Shown here: positions 23,141 to 32,224 of the stretch, piece by piece
Layout of the letters: each line of letters starts with the position of its first letter
How positions within the stretch are numbered: the stretch's first letter is position 1
NCBI RefSeq assembly: GCF_001544975.2
Contig: NZ_FCOG02000015.1
Span: 1-64,000, forward strand
Origin: Caballeronia arationis
GTDB taxonomy: Bacteria; Pseudomonadota; Gammaproteobacteria; Burkholderiales; Burkholderiaceae
Reading direction: 5' to 3'
Length of the DNA: 64,000 nucleotides
The notes under the pieces: generated by a model
Told to the model about the DNA's origin: nothing
Databases searched by the model: none
Seen by the model: only the letters and a program-made list of their open reading frames with translations
Position numbers and translations under genes: made by a program

Positions 23141-23792
23141 GTCTGTGCTTTCGTGGAACTTGCTTTCTTTGTGGTCTATTAGCTCTGCCCCTGTCCGGGG
23201 CGGGACTTACTTTCTTTGCTGCTGCAAAGAAAGTAAGCAAAGAAAGCAGCTATTCTGTCATCAGTCTTAGGACGTCACCAAGCTTGCACTACTGAGTGGC
23301 CCAGCGCCTAAGTGTCGCCCTCATAAAACTCACCGCGCCTGGCGCGCGCACGCAGTGACACCCCTCGCAGTCCAACAAAGTGGTAAGCACTTCGTTCCGG
23401 TCCGTCCGCGCTTCGCTCGGACGACGGGCACAACCGAAAACCAGTGGATTGCAACGACCGCGAACCTCAACCGCGCGACTGATGCACCTTTCGTCCAGCG
23501 AAGCGAAAACGGATGAATGACTGCTGTGCCAATCCGTTCGCTGTGCGATTTCACAGTGTGTGCCGCGCACCAAGCCCGGTAGGTCCTTTGAGGGCGACAC
23601 TTAGGCGCTGGGCCACTCAGTAGTGCAACTGTGGCGACGTCCTTACACCGCTGCCTGAAAAAGCTGCTTTCTTTGGTTACTTTCTTTGCAGCAGCAAAGA
23701 AAGTGACTGCCGCCCCGCACAGGGGCAGAGCTAATAGACCACAAAGAAAGCAAGTTCCACAGAAGCGCAGAACCATCAGACGGTGTTCAACA
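23141..23792 (-). repeat. ~640-bp interspersed repeat element B, inverted relative to element A
   Basis: The reverse complement of this segment aligns along its whole length with element A, including the core around CGGATTGGCACAGCAGTC. Its own terminal arms are inverted copies, with hairpins at 23206-23237 (14-bp arms) and 23679-23704 (11-bp arms). A and B thus form a large inverted repeat around the 5.7-kb sauUTSR block. No transposase gene is present. Reading frames inside the element are not credible genes. Confidence 0.85.
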
Positions 23793-23824
23793 GCAAAAAC
23801 AAAACCCCGTCCAATGGTCCAAAC

Positions 23825-25249
23825 CTACCGCCGCGCAGGCTGCGCTTCAAACTCGACATCATCGCCCTTGCGCCGGCGACTGCGGTGCCAGTACACAACG
23901 AGCAGCACCGCGAGACTGGCGACTCCGAACCACAGCGGCTTGCGCTGATCCGGAATGAACGCCATCGCAACGATGATGGACACCATCCCCGCGATAGCGA
24001 CCCAGGTGAGATACGGGAAGCACCACATCTTCACGCGCAGTTCGCCCGGCGCCTCGCGTTCGAGCCGCGCCCGCAGCTTCAGTTGCGACAGCGCGATCAG
24101 CAGATAGACAAAGATGGCCACCGTGCCATACGAATTGACGAGAAACGCGAACACCGTATCCGGCGATACATACGACATCACCACCGATACGTAGCCGAAC
24201 AGCGTGCCCACCAGGATGGCGCGCACCGGCACGCCGCGCCGGCTGACCTTGGCGAGCGCACGCGGGGCGTCGCCACGGCGCGTCAGCGCGAACATCATCC
24301 GCGATGCCGCGTAAAGCCCCGAATTCAGCGCGGAGAGCACCGCCGTCAGGATGATCGCGTTCATGACGTGCGCAGCAGCCGGGATGCGCATCGCTTCGAG
24401 CGCGCTGACATACGGCGTCGCCATGCCCGGCGAGTTCCACGGCACGATCGCGACAACCAGCAGGATCGATCCGGCGTAGAAGACCAGCACGCGCGTGATC
24501 ACCGAATTGGTGGCCTTCGCAACCGCGCGCTCCGGCTCGTGCGCTTCGGCGGCGGCGATCGTCACGATCTCGGCGCCGAAGTAGAAACCGGTCGCCGCGA
24601 CCGCGCCGGAGAGCACCGGCCCGATGCCGTTCGGCATGAAGCCGCCGTGCGCCGCGATCGATGCAATCGGCAGGCTCGCGTGGCCGGCAGCGCCAGGCCA
24701 CAGTCCGAACACGAAGAGCGCGCCGAGGAACAGGAACACGATGATCGCCGCCACCTTCACCGATGCAAACCAGAACTCGAACTCGCCGTAGCTGCCGACG
24801 GAGAAGAGATTGGTCATCGTCAGCGTGACGAGCAGTACGAGGCCGATCAGCCACGCGGGGACGTCCGGCAGCCAGAACTGGACGAGATGCGACCCCGCCA
24901 CGGTCTCCACCGCAACGACGATCACCCAGAAGTACCAGTACATCCAGCCGGTCAGGAACCCGGCAAGTTCACCCGACTTGCGCCGTTCGCCGAACGCAAG
25001 CCGCGCATATTCATAGAACGATCCGACGGCAGGCATCGCCGACGCCATTTCGCCCAGCATGCGCATCACGAGCACGACGAGCCCGCCCGTCAGCAGGAAC
25101 GAGATGATCGCAGCCGGTCCCGCCTGCTTGATCACCACGCCGCTGCCGACAAAAAGTCCCGCGCCGATCACGCCGCCAAGCGCGATCATCGTCATGTGCC
25201 GCTGCTTGAGCCCGCATTTCAGCTCACTTCCGTTGACTGGTTGTTGCAT
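23825..25249 (-). CDS. APC superfamily amino acid permease (AAT/GABA-permease type)
   Basis: 474 residues with about twelve membrane segments. LKQRHMTMIALGGVIGAGLF near residue 15-34 is the family opening, and FYFGAEIVTIAAAEAHEPER (mid-protein) is the conserved loop of AAT-family permeases such as GabP. These import amino acids or amines with protons. The start ATG at 25249 follows GGAGGCGACAC. It lies 148 bp after tauY in the same direction, so taurine or a related omega-amino compound (beta-alanine, hypotaurine) is a reasonable cargo. The substrate cannot be fixed from sequence. Confidence 0.8.
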   Translation of the reverse strand: MQQPVNGSELKCGLKQRHMTMIALGGVIGAGLFVGSGVVIKQAGPAAIISFLLTGGLVVLVMRMLGEMASAMPAVGSFYEYARLAFGERRKSGELAGFLTGWMYWYFWVIVVAVETVAGSHLVQFWLPDVPAWLIGLVLLVTLTMTNLFSVGSYGEFEFWFASVKVAAIIVFLFLGALFVFGLWPGAAGHASLPIASIAAHGGFMPNGIGPVLSGAVAATGFYFGAEIVTIAAAEAHEPERAVAKATNSVITRVLVFYAGSILLVVAIVPWNSPGMATPYVSALEAMRIPAAAHVMNAIILTAVLSALNSGLYAASRMMFALTRRGDAPRALAKVSRRGVPVRAILVGTLFGYVSVVMSYVSPDTVFAFLVNSYGTVAIFVYLLIALSQLKLRARLEREAPGELRVKMWCFPYLTWVAIAGMVSIIVAMAFIPDQRKPLWFGVASLAVLLVVYWHRSRRRKGDDVEFEAQPARR

Positions 25250-25397
25250 GTGTCGCCTCCGTATCCTGATCGGTACGACGCACTCGCGCGTTGCGCGGCG
25301 GGCGCCGTCCATGTACGGGCGTGAGCGCGCGGACGCAAACGTCTTGCGCCCCGCACCCCACCCGTTTTTTATCGAAGAAGTAAGTGCCTGCGCGTGC

Positions 25398-26816
25398 CTA
25401 CTTCTTTTCGTCGCGCATGTAATACCAGTGATACAGCATCCGCTGTCCGACGCGCCTGAACGGCGCGAACATGTGGCCGGGCAGCGGCGAGGTGAAGATG
25501 GGCAGCGTCTGATGCGCGCCGCGGCCGGCTATGCGCTCCGCAAGCCGCCGTCCCGCCTGTGACGAATACGATACGCCGTTGCCGCCGTAGCCGAGCGCAT
25601 AGAACACGGTCTGCTTCGGATCGGGCTGGAAGACGCGCGGCATCATGTCGTGGCTGACGTCGACCCAGCCCCACCACGAATAATCGATCTGGATGCCGCG
25701 CAGCGACGGAAACTTGCGATACAGGCCGTTGCGCAGCAGTTCGAAGTGGCGTTCGTTCGGTGCATCGGCGCCGGTGATCGCGCTGCGGCTGCCGATCTGC
25801 ACGCGGTTGTCCGGCAACAGGCGATAGTAGAACCGCAGCGTGCGCGTGTCGGTGAGGACCTGCGTCGTGCGGAAGTTGCACGCTTCGAGTTCGGCGGGCG
25901 TGAGCGGGCGCGTCACCATCGAATTCGACAGGATCGGCATGATGCGGCTCGTGAGCGTCGGGTGCAGGCCGGGCGCGGTATAGGCGCCCGTCGCGATGCC
26001 GACGGCACGCGCGCGCACGATGCCGCCGGGCGTGCGCAGATGATGCACGCCATTGATGGTTTCCCAGCCGATGACGGGACTGCCCGGATGCACCTTCGCG
26101 CCGTGCTCGCGGGCGATCTTCGCGTAGCCGTAAGCGAGCTTGAGCGGATGTACGCCGATGCCTTCCGGCTCGTGCAGCGCGCCGGCCGATTCCGCATCGC
26201 CGCAGTATTCGCGGCGGAACGTCTCGGCGTCGAGCAGTTCGGACGGATAGCCGAACACGTCTTTCCAGACCTTCGATTCCGCGGCGAGCTTTTCCATGAT
26301 GCGCGGACGGTGCGCGATCAGGAAATGGCCGCCCGGTTGCGGATCGCAGTCGATTTGCGCGACGAGCGACTTGAAAGTATCGAAGCCCTCGTAGATTTCG
26401 TGATGCATCTTGAGCGCGACGTCCTTGCCCCAGCGCTCGATCCATTGCGAGCGCGAAAGCCGGCCAGACGCATTCTGCCCCTGTCCGCCGTTGCGGCTCG
26501 TGCAGCCCCAGCTGACCTTGTTCGCTTCCAGCACGACGGCCTTGATGCCGTGCTCGCGCGCGAGAAAGAGCGCCGCCGCGAGTCCGGTAAAGCCACCGCC
26601 GATGATCGCGACATCGACATCCATGTCCTGGGTGACGGGGCCGTCGTCGGGAGGAGGCGTACCAGCGGTCGCCGCCCAGTAGGTCGGCGCGTACTGCTTG
26701 CCGCGGCCGGGGCCGGGCGAGACGAGCGGATCGTAGGTCGGGTCGTAGCGCGTGTCGGCGCCCGCCTCGCGAGCGAACGGCCCCGTCGCTTCCAGGTGGA
26801 TCGCACCGTTTTTCAT
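25398..26816 (-). CDS. tauY: FAD-dependent oxidoreductase, likely taurine dehydrogenase large subunit TauY
   Basis: 472 residues of the DadA/DAO family. The FAD-binding motif is VAIIGGGFTGLAAALFLARE at about 69-88; the C-terminal FYALGYGGNGVSYSSQAGR contains the second FAD contact. A ~65-residue N-terminal extension precedes the Rossmann fold. TauXY oxidises taurine to sulfoacetaldehyde and ammonia, passing electrons to the respiratory chain. It sits 17 bp after the NTF2-like tauX gene, near tauR and tauABC, which is the known taurine arrangement. A gamma-glutamylputrescine oxidase-like role is the alternative by similarity alone. Confidence 0.78.
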   Translation of the reverse strand: MKNGAIHLEATGPFAREAGADTRYDPTYDPLVSPGPGRGKQYAPTYWAATAGTPPPDDGPVTQDMDVDVAIIGGGFTGLAAALFLAREHGIKAVVLEANKVSWGCTSRNGGQGQNASGRLSRSQWIERWGKDVALKMHHEIYEGFDTFKSLVAQIDCDPQPGGHFLIAHRPRIMEKLAAESKVWKDVFGYPSELLDAETFRREYCGDAESAGALHEPEGIGVHPLKLAYGYAKIAREHGAKVHPGSPVIGWETINGVHHLRTPGGIVRARAVGIATGAYTAPGLHPTLTSRIMPILSNSMVTRPLTPAELEACNFRTTQVLTDTRTLRFYYRLLPDNRVQIGSRSAITGADAPNERHFELLRNGLYRKFPSLRGIQIDYSWWGWVDVSHDMMPRVFQPDPKQTVFYALGYGGNGVSYSSQAGRRLAERIAGRGAHQTLPIFTSPLPGHMFAPFRRVGQRMLYHWYYMRDEKK

Positions 26817-26833
26817 GGCGATTCTCCTTGGGA

Positions 26834-27262
26834 TCAGACGGCCGCGCTCGGCTGTGCGGCGGCGCTTTGCTTCGGGCGCTCCTTGCGGAACGCGCGCTTG
26901 ACCGCGATCAGGCCGTCGCGGAATTCGAACAGGTCGCAGCCTTCGGCCTCGATGCGCCAGCCTTCCGCGTGCGTACCCGTGAATACCCATTCCGACACGC
27001 CGCGCTCTCCCGCGACGTAATGCCGGCCCTGGCCCCAGTGCGCATCGGGAAAGGTGCGAAAGACCGCCTCGAATGCCGCCTTGACCGCCGCGCGGCCCGT
27101 GAAGCGTGTGCCGTGGATGTCGTTGCCGCCGGCGGCGTCGAAGACGCAGTCCTCGGTCATGAACGTCATGAGTGCGTCGGCGTCGTGGCGGTTGAAAGCG
27201 TCGGAAAACGCGGCGAGCGTGGATGCCGTGACGGCGGGCGTCTGCGAAAGCGTGTCGGACAT
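26834..27262 (-). CDS. tauX: NTF2/SnoaL-like protein, likely taurine dehydrogenase small subunit TauX
   Basis: 142 residues with the SnoaL-like alpha+beta cone fold: FSDAFNRHDADALMTFMTED near the N-terminus, then GRAAVKAAFEAVFRTFPDAH, and a terminal EFRDGLIAVKRAF. In taurine-degrading bacteria the small TauX partner precedes the flavoprotein TauY. The start at 27262 follows AGGAGACAGC. Only 17 bp separate it from tauY. Its biochemical role in the complex is not visible from the sequence; the name comes from fold, size and neighbourhood. Confidence 0.7.
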   Translation of the reverse strand: MSDTLSQTPAVTASTLAAFSDAFNRHDADALMTFMTEDCVFDAAGGNDIHGTRFTGRAAVKAAFEAVFRTFPDAHWGQGRHYVAGERGVSEWVFTGTHAEGWRIEAEGCDLFEFRDGLIAVKRAFRKERPKQSAAAQPSAAV

Positions 27263-27356
27263 GCTGTCTCCTGGGTCAGATTTCTGTGTCAGATGAATCG
27301 TGAGCCGCATGCCCTTGCCGAACATGCGGGATCGTTACTGACACGTTAATCACCCG

Positions 27357-27378
27357 TTACGTCCGACGGTAGTTCCAG
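27357..27378 (-). promoter_or_regulatory. Candidate TauR half-sites before tauX
   Basis: Read on the minus strand, CTGGAACTAC (27378-27369) and TCGGACGTAA (27366-27357) both resemble the CTGGACYTAA motif I recall for Rhodobacter TauR, with a 12-bp period. They lie about 100 bp before tauX. The match is imperfect. Confidence 0.3.
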
Positions 27379-27412
27379 ATGCCGGGATTCGCTTGGGCCA
27401 GCCGCGCGCGCC

Positions 27413-28939
27413 TTATGCGGCAGGCTTTTGCGCGCGCACGAGTTCCGCGAGCAAGCGCACGCCCGCATCGATCTTTTCGAGCCGGATCGACGAAAAGCCC
27501 ATCCGGAAGCAGTTGCGCTGCGCAAGGCCCGTCATGAAGAACACATCGCCGAGCTCGATCAGGAGTCCGCGCGCCTCGGCGTCGGCGGCGAGGCGCCTCG
27601 AATCGAGCCACGGCGGCCCCTCGACCCAGCATGACGCGCCGCCCGTGATCGGCACGTGGCGCGCTTCGGGCAGATGGGTGTCGAGCGCGGTCATCAGCAC
27701 CTCCGCGCGCTCCTTGTACGCGTAGGCGAGGCGCCTGAGCAATGCGTCGTGATGGCCGAGCGAGAGGAACGTCGCGAAGGCCCGCTGGATGTACGCCGCC
27801 GGATGGCGCACCATCAGCCGCCGCAGCGAGCGCAACTCGCGGATCAGCTCACGCGGCCCCACGACGTAGCCGAGCCGCAGCCCCGGCGCGAAGCTCTTCG
27901 AGAGACTGCCGACGTAGATCACGCGATCGGCCGTATCGAGGCTCTTCAGCGCGGGGTGAGGCGCGCCGGAAAAATTGTTCTCGCTCTCGTAGTCGTCCTC
28001 GATCACGACGAAATCGTGCGCCTGCGCCATTTCCAGGAGCGCGTGGCGGCGTTCGAGCGGCATCGTCACGGAAGTCGGGCACTGGTGGCTCGGCGTCACG
28101 TAGACGTAGTCGCAGCGTTCGAGCAGCGCGCGGTCTTCGAGCGGCCGCACGCCGCCGTCATCCACGGGCAGCGGCAACAGCGGCGCGTCGCGGTTCTCGA
28201 AGATGTTGCGCGCGTCCGGATAGCCGGGATTCTCGAAGCCGATGGTGGTGCGCTCGTTGGCGAGCAGGTCGGCGATCAGATACAGCGCCTGCTGCGCGCC
28301 GATCGTCACGACGATCTCGTCGGGCATCGCGAAGACGCCCCGTCGCGGCAGCACGCGCGTGCGGATCTGCTGGACGAGCGTGTCGTCGTCGCGTTCGATC
28401 AGGTCGGGCGCCCAGTTGCGGATCTCCAGCACCGAGAGCGCCTTCATGCAGCACTCGCGCCAGTCGCTCGTCGGAAAGAGCGCCTGGTCGAACTGGCCGT
28501 AAATGAACGGAAACTCGTAGTTCTGCCAGCTCGCCGGCTTGACGATATTGCGCTGCGTGGACGGCGTGCGCCCCATGCGCGCGCTCCAGTCCGGCCGCGC
28601 GAGCGCCTCGTTGGCGGCGCGTTGCGGCACGGTCTGGACGGGCGCGAAGCCATGCTGCCCTTCGAGCATTGCCGGGTTCACGAAATGGCCGCTGCGCTCG
28701 CGCGAAATCAGATAGCCCTCCTCGACCAGCTGCTGGTACGCGAGGACCACCGTATTGCGCGCGACGCTCAACTGGTCGGCCAGTTCGCGGCTCGACGGCA
28801 ATGCGGTGTCGGCGGGAATCTGGCCGTCGAGAATCGCGGCCACGAGCATCTGCCGGATCTGGCCCTGAAGGCTGATATTTGATTCCGCCGGACGCTGGAA
28901 CCGCTGCGTCCACATTGCCGAGGACATCCGGCTTGCCAT
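27413..28939 (-). CDS. tauR: MocR-type regulator TauR (GntR helix-turn-helix fused to aminotransferase domain)
   Basis: 508 residues. The GntR-type winged helix (about 20-90) includes LPSSRELADQLSVARNTVVL. The rest is a class I/II aminotransferase-like domain; the PLP lysine lies in VGSLSKSFAPGLRLGYVVGP. MocR proteins use PLP as part of the sensor. TauR of Rhodobacter activates taurine genes in response to taurine. The start at 28939 follows AAGGAGGAAGC, a very strong site. The gene is divergent from tauABC and upstream of tauXY. Name based on family plus this neighbourhood. Confidence 0.85.
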   Translation of the reverse strand: MASRMSSAMWTQRFQRPAESNISLQGQIRQMLVAAILDGQIPADTALPSSRELADQLSVARNTVVLAYQQLVEEGYLISRERSGHFVNPAMLEGQHGFAPVQTVPQRAANEALARPDWSARMGRTPSTQRNIVKPASWQNYEFPFIYGQFDQALFPTSDWRECCMKALSVLEIRNWAPDLIERDDDTLVQQIRTRVLPRRGVFAMPDEIVVTIGAQQALYLIADLLANERTTIGFENPGYPDARNIFENRDAPLLPLPVDDGGVRPLEDRALLERCDYVYVTPSHQCPTSVTMPLERRHALLEMAQAHDFVVIEDDYESENNFSGAPHPALKSLDTADRVIYVGSLSKSFAPGLRLGYVVGPRELIRELRSLRRLMVRHPAAYIQRAFATFLSLGHHDALLRRLAYAYKERAEVLMTALDTHLPEARHVPITGGASCWVEGPPWLDSRRLAADAEARGLLIELGDVFFMTGLAQRNCFRMGFSSIRLEKIDAGVRLLAELVRAQKPAA

Positions 28940-29030
28940 GCTTCCTCCTTGGATTGATTCGATGCGTAAAAACACTCGATGTTGCGATGCGCAAGGGCGG
29001 TGCACGCCAGGCGGGTGGTCCAGGTCGAAT

Positions 29031-29063
29031 GTGGACTCAACGATCGCCGGCGTCTGGTACTAA
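29031..29063 (+). promoter_or_regulatory. Candidate TauR direct repeats in the tauR-tauA intergenic region
   Basis: GTGGACTCAA (29031-29040) and CTGGTACTAA (29054-29063) each match the recalled TauR motif CTGGACYTAA at 8 of 10 positions. Their starts are 23 bp apart, about two helical turns. TTGACG at 29080-29085 is a possible -35 element for tauA just downstream, which fits an activator. The comparison motif is from memory. Confidence 0.4.
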
Positions 29064-29181
29064 CTCGCCCGATTTTTAGTTGACGATACTCGAATCGACA
29101 GTGCAACGGCGATCGGGACAAGCCCGGCGCCTCCGAAAGACGAACGCACGTCCGTCACGCAACCTGCCCTGGAGACCCGAA

Positions 29182-30237
29182 ATGCAAGACCTTAAGCGAC
29201 AAAAATTGCCCCTGCGGCTCATCGGTTCGATGCAGCGCGTCATCGTCGCGCTGGCGGCGCTCGTGCCGCTCGTCCTCTCGCCCGCTCACGCCGAGGACAA
29301 GGAAGTGACGATTGCGTACCAGCAGATCGTCGATCCGTGGGTCGTCGCGATCGCCAACGGCTCCATCGAAAAGGCGACCAGCTACAAGATCAACTGGCGT
29401 CAGTTCGAATCCGGTGCGAAGGTCGCGACCGCGATGGCCTCGGGCGACGTCAAGGTCGGCGTGATCGGCTCCAGCCCGCTCACGGCGGCCGTGAGCCAGG
29501 GCCTCGACCTGCAACTCTTCTGGATCCTCGACAACATCAACCAGGCCGAGGCGATGGTCGTGCGCAACGCGTCCAACGTGTCGAAGCCCGCCGACCTGAA
29601 GGGCAAGACGATCGGCGTGCCCTTCGTCTCCACCACGCACTATCACACGATGTTCGCGCTTCAGCACTGGGGCATCGACCCGAAGGACGTGAAGATCCTC
29701 AACATGCAGCCGAACCAGATCGTCGCGGCCTGGGAGCGCGGCGACATCGACGCGGCCTACGTGTGGAATCCCGCGCTCGCCGAACTCAAGAAGAGCGGCC
29801 ATGTGCTCGTCACTTCGGGCGACCTCTCGAAGCTCGGCAAGCCGACCTTCGACGGCATCGCGGTCGATCGCAAGTGGGGAGAGGAGCACAAGGACTTCAT
29901 GGCGAAGCTCGTGAAGGCGATCGCCGACGCCGACGACCAGTATCGCCGCAATCCGTCGCAATGGAGCGCGACGTCCCCGCAGGCGGCGGCGATCACGAAG
30001 ATGATCGGCGGCACCGCGGCGGACGTGCCCGAGTCGCTGTCGCTCTATGCGTATCCGACGCTCGCCGAGCAGGCGTCGCCGCAATGGCTCGGCGGCGGAT
30101 CGTCGAGCCGCGCGGCGGCGGCGCTGAAGGACACGTCTGCGTTCCTGAAGGAGCAAAAGCGCATCAGCGAGCTCGCGCCCGACTATTCGAAGTTCGTGAC
30201 GCCGGCGTACGCCGAAGCGGCGATGAAGCTCAAGTGA
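29182..30237 (+). CDS. tauA: Taurine ABC transporter, periplasmic substrate-binding protein
   Basis: 351 residues. A long N-terminal signal peptide (basic start, hydrophobic stretch VIVALAALVPLVLS) ends at a probable cleavage site AHA-ED near residue 38. The mature part is an SsuA/TauA-type binding protein: VTIAYQQIVDPW, MASGDVKVGVIGSSPLTAAV, LKGKTIGVPFVSTTHYH and WERGDIDAAYVWNPALAEL. TauA delivers taurine to TauBC in the periplasm. The start follows GGAGACCCGAA. It is the first gene of tauABC. Closely related aliphatic sulfonate binders are the alternative. Confidence 0.88.
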   Translation: MQDLKRQKLPLRLIGSMQRVIVALAALVPLVLSPAHAEDKEVTIAYQQIVDPWVVAIANGSIEKATSYKINWRQFESGAKVATAMASGDVKVGVIGSSPLTAAVSQGLDLQLFWILDNINQAEAMVVRNASNVSKPADLKGKTIGVPFVSTTHYHTMFALQHWGIDPKDVKILNMQPNQIVAAWERGDIDAAYVWNPALAELKKSGHVLVTSGDLSKLGKPTFDGIAVDRKWGEEHKDFMAKLVKAIADADDQYRRNPSQWSATSPQAAAITKMIGGTAADVPESLSLYAYPTLAEQASPQWLGGGSSSRAAAALKDTSAFLKEQKRISELAPDYSKFVTPAYAEAAMKLK

Positions 30238-30319
30238 TCGTCTGAAGCCCGGGCGCAACCATGTTGCATGGGACGGGAGCAAGCGCTGATGTGCTCGCTC
30301 TCGTCCACAAGGAGGACGT

Positions 30320-31135
30320 ATGGAAAGCATGCAGGTCAGGAACGTCAGCGTCGTGTTTCCCGGGCGTCGTCCCGGCGAGCAGGTCCACGCGCTCGACAAC
30401 ATCGATCTCACGATCGACTCCGGCGACTTCGTCGTTGCGCTGGGCGCATCGGGTTGCGGCAAGACCACGCTGCTCTCGCTGATGGCCGGCTTCATCGCGC
30501 CGACGAGCGGCGAACTGATGCTCGGCGGCGAACCGGTCGCGGGACCCGGCGCGGATCGCGGCGTCGTGTTCCAGAAGCACGCGCTCCTGCCGTGGCTCAA
30601 CGTCATCGACAACGCGGAGTTCGGGCTGAAGCTGCAGGGCGTCGCGAAGTCGAAGCGCCGCGAGATCGCGGCGCGCAATCTCGCGCTCGTCGGCCTGCAG
30701 GATTTTCACAAGCACATGATCTACCAGCTCTCGGGCGGCATGCAGCAGCGCGTGGGCATCGCCCGCGCGCTCACCTGCGACCCGGCGATGCTCCTGATGG
30801 ACGAGCCGATGGCCGCGCTCGACGCCCTCACGCGCGAGACCATCCAGGAACTGCTGCTCGACGTGTGGAAGAAGACGAACAAGATGTTCTTCTTCATCAC
30901 GCACAGCGTGGAGGAGGCGCTTTTTCTGGCTAGCCGGCTGATCGTGATGTCGCCGCGTCCGGGGCGCATCACGCACACCTACGAACTCGACTTCAACCGG
31001 CGCTTTCTGGAAACGCGCGATGCGCGCGCGGTCAAGTCGAGTCCCGATTTCATCGAGATGCGCGAGCGCGTGCTCGGCATCATCTACGGCGATGAAAAAT
31101 CGCATGGCACACGAGAAGAGGTGTCGCATGTCTGA
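30320..31135 (+). CDS. tauB: Taurine ABC transporter, ATP-binding protein
   Basis: 271 residues of the nitrate/sulfonate/taurine ABC ATPase family. Walker A is GASGCGKTT; the Q-loop region is [14 protein letters not shown]; the signature is [15 protein letters not shown]; Walker B is [12 protein letters not shown]; the switch histidine lies in [12 protein letters not shown]. The start follows AAGGAGGACGT. The stop overlaps the tauC start by 8 bp (ATGTCTGA), so the two are coupled. It powers taurine import from the cytoplasmic side. Confidence 0.9.
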   Translation: MESMQVRNVSVVFPGRRPGEQVHALDNIDLTIDSGDFVVALGASGCGKTTLLSLMAGFIAPTSGELMLGGEPVAGPGADRGVVFQKHALLPWLNVIDNAEFGLKLQGVAKSKRREIAARNLALVGLQDFHKHMIYQLSGGMQQRVGIARALTCDPAMLLMDEPMAALDALTRETIQELLLDVWKKTNKMFFFITHSVEEALFLASRLIVMSPRPGRITHTYELDFNRRFLETRDARAVKSSPDFIEMRERVLGIIYGDEKSHGTREEVSHV

Positions 31136-32039
31136 GTCCAAAGCCATCCACGCGATCTTTCACAAATCCGCCGGACAGCAGGATGCCCCGCCGGATGCAC
31201 CGCGCAAACGCCGCCGCCCGCGCGTGCTGGCAAAGCGCCCGGTCAAGCCCGGCGATTCGTTCGGCGTGCCGGGCCAGGGCAGCAGCCTCGTGACGAGCGT
31301 CATCACGATCGTCGCGTTCGTCGGGCTGTGGTTCGCGGTCACGAACACGCATCTGATCAAGCCGCTCTTTCTGCCTTCGCCGCAGGCGGTGTACGCGAAG
31401 TTCCTCGTCGTCGCAACCGATGGCTTCGCCAACTCGACGCTCGCGCAGCACACCGGCATCAGCCTGCTACGCGTATTCGGCGCGTTCGCGCTGGCGTGCC
31501 TGACGGCGATTCCGGTCGGCGTGATGATGGGCGTCTCGCGCATCGCGCGCGGCGCGTTCGATCCGCCGATCGAGTTCTACCGGCCACTGCCGCCGCTCGC
31601 TTACCTGCCGCTCATCATCATCTGGTTCGGCATCGGCGAATTCTCGAAAGTGCTGCTGATCTATCTCGCGATCTTCGCGCCGCTTGCCATCGCCGCGCGC
31701 GCCGGGGTGCGTTCGGTGTCGATCGAGCAGATCCACGCAGCATATTCGATGGGCGCATCGCGCACGCAGGTGGTGTTCCACGTCATCATGAAGTCGGCCC
31801 TGCCGGAGATTTTCACGGGCATGCGGATCGGCATCGGCGTGGGCTGGACGACGCTCGTCGCGGCGGAAATGGTGGCGTCGTCGAGCGGCCTCGGCTTCAT
31901 GGTGCTCAACGCCGCCGAGTTCCTCGCGAGCGACGTCGTCATCATGGGGATCATCGTGATCGGCTTCTTCGCGCTCTGCTTCGACATGCTCATGCGTTAC
32001 ATCGAGCGCGTGCTGGTGCCATGGAAGGGCAAGGTCTAA
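31128..32039 (+). CDS. tauC: Taurine ABC transporter, permease protein
   Basis: 303 residues. A ~55-residue basic cytoplasmic N-terminus is followed by about six membrane segments. The EAA loop characteristic of binding-protein-dependent permeases is [21 protein letters not shown] (split: [26 protein letters not shown]). [19 protein letters not shown] is typical of SsuC/TauC proteins. The start at 31128 lies inside the end of tauB. It is the last gene of tauABC and is followed by a strong terminator. Confidence 0.9.
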   Translation: MSESKAIHAIFHKSAGQQDAPPDAPRKRRRPRVLAKRPVKPGDSFGVPGQGSSLVTSVITIVAFVGLWFAVTNTHLIKPLFLPSPQAVYAKFLVVATDGFANSTLAQHTGISLLRVFGAFALACLTAIPVGVMMGVSRIARGAFDPPIEFYRPLPPLAYLPLIIIWFGIGEFSKVLLIYLAIFAPLAIAARAGVRSVSIEQIHAAYSMGASRTQVVFHVIMKSALPEIFTGMRIGIGVGWTTLVAAEMVASSSGLGFMVLNAAEFLASDVVIMGIIVIGFFALCFDMLMRYIERVLVPWKGKV

Positions 32040-32071
32040 AGCCCGCTCCTCCCTACTCTCTCCTCGAATCA

Positions 32072-32110
32072 GCCACGACGACCGGATCTCCGGCGTCGTG
32101 GCTTTTTTTT
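32072..32110 (+). terminator. Rho-independent terminator after tauABC
   Basis: GCCACGACG pairs with CGTCGTGGC, with an inner CCGG/CCGG stem and an ATCT loop (one bulged A), followed directly by eight T. It marks the end of the sulfonate island. Confidence 0.9.
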
Positions 32111-32163
32111 ATCAGGGCACATTCGCGTCGTCGTCCGCCGAAAAATTCAGAAACAATCTCGAT

Positions 32164-32199
32164 TTGACAAACACTCTTAAGATATATAACTTAAGATAT
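32164..32199 (+). promoter_or_regulatory. Promoter with overlapping direct-repeat operator of the padR gene
   Basis: TTGACA at 32164-32169 and TATAAC at 32185-32190 form a promoter with a short 15-bp spacer. Two perfect copies of CTTAAGATAT start at 32176 and 32190 (14-bp period), each with a palindromic CTTAAG, and overlap the -10 region. This is a natural site for autorepression by the PadR protein encoded just downstream. Confidence 0.55.
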
Positions 32200-32224
32200 G
32201 TTTTACGATACTTGGAGCAAATCG

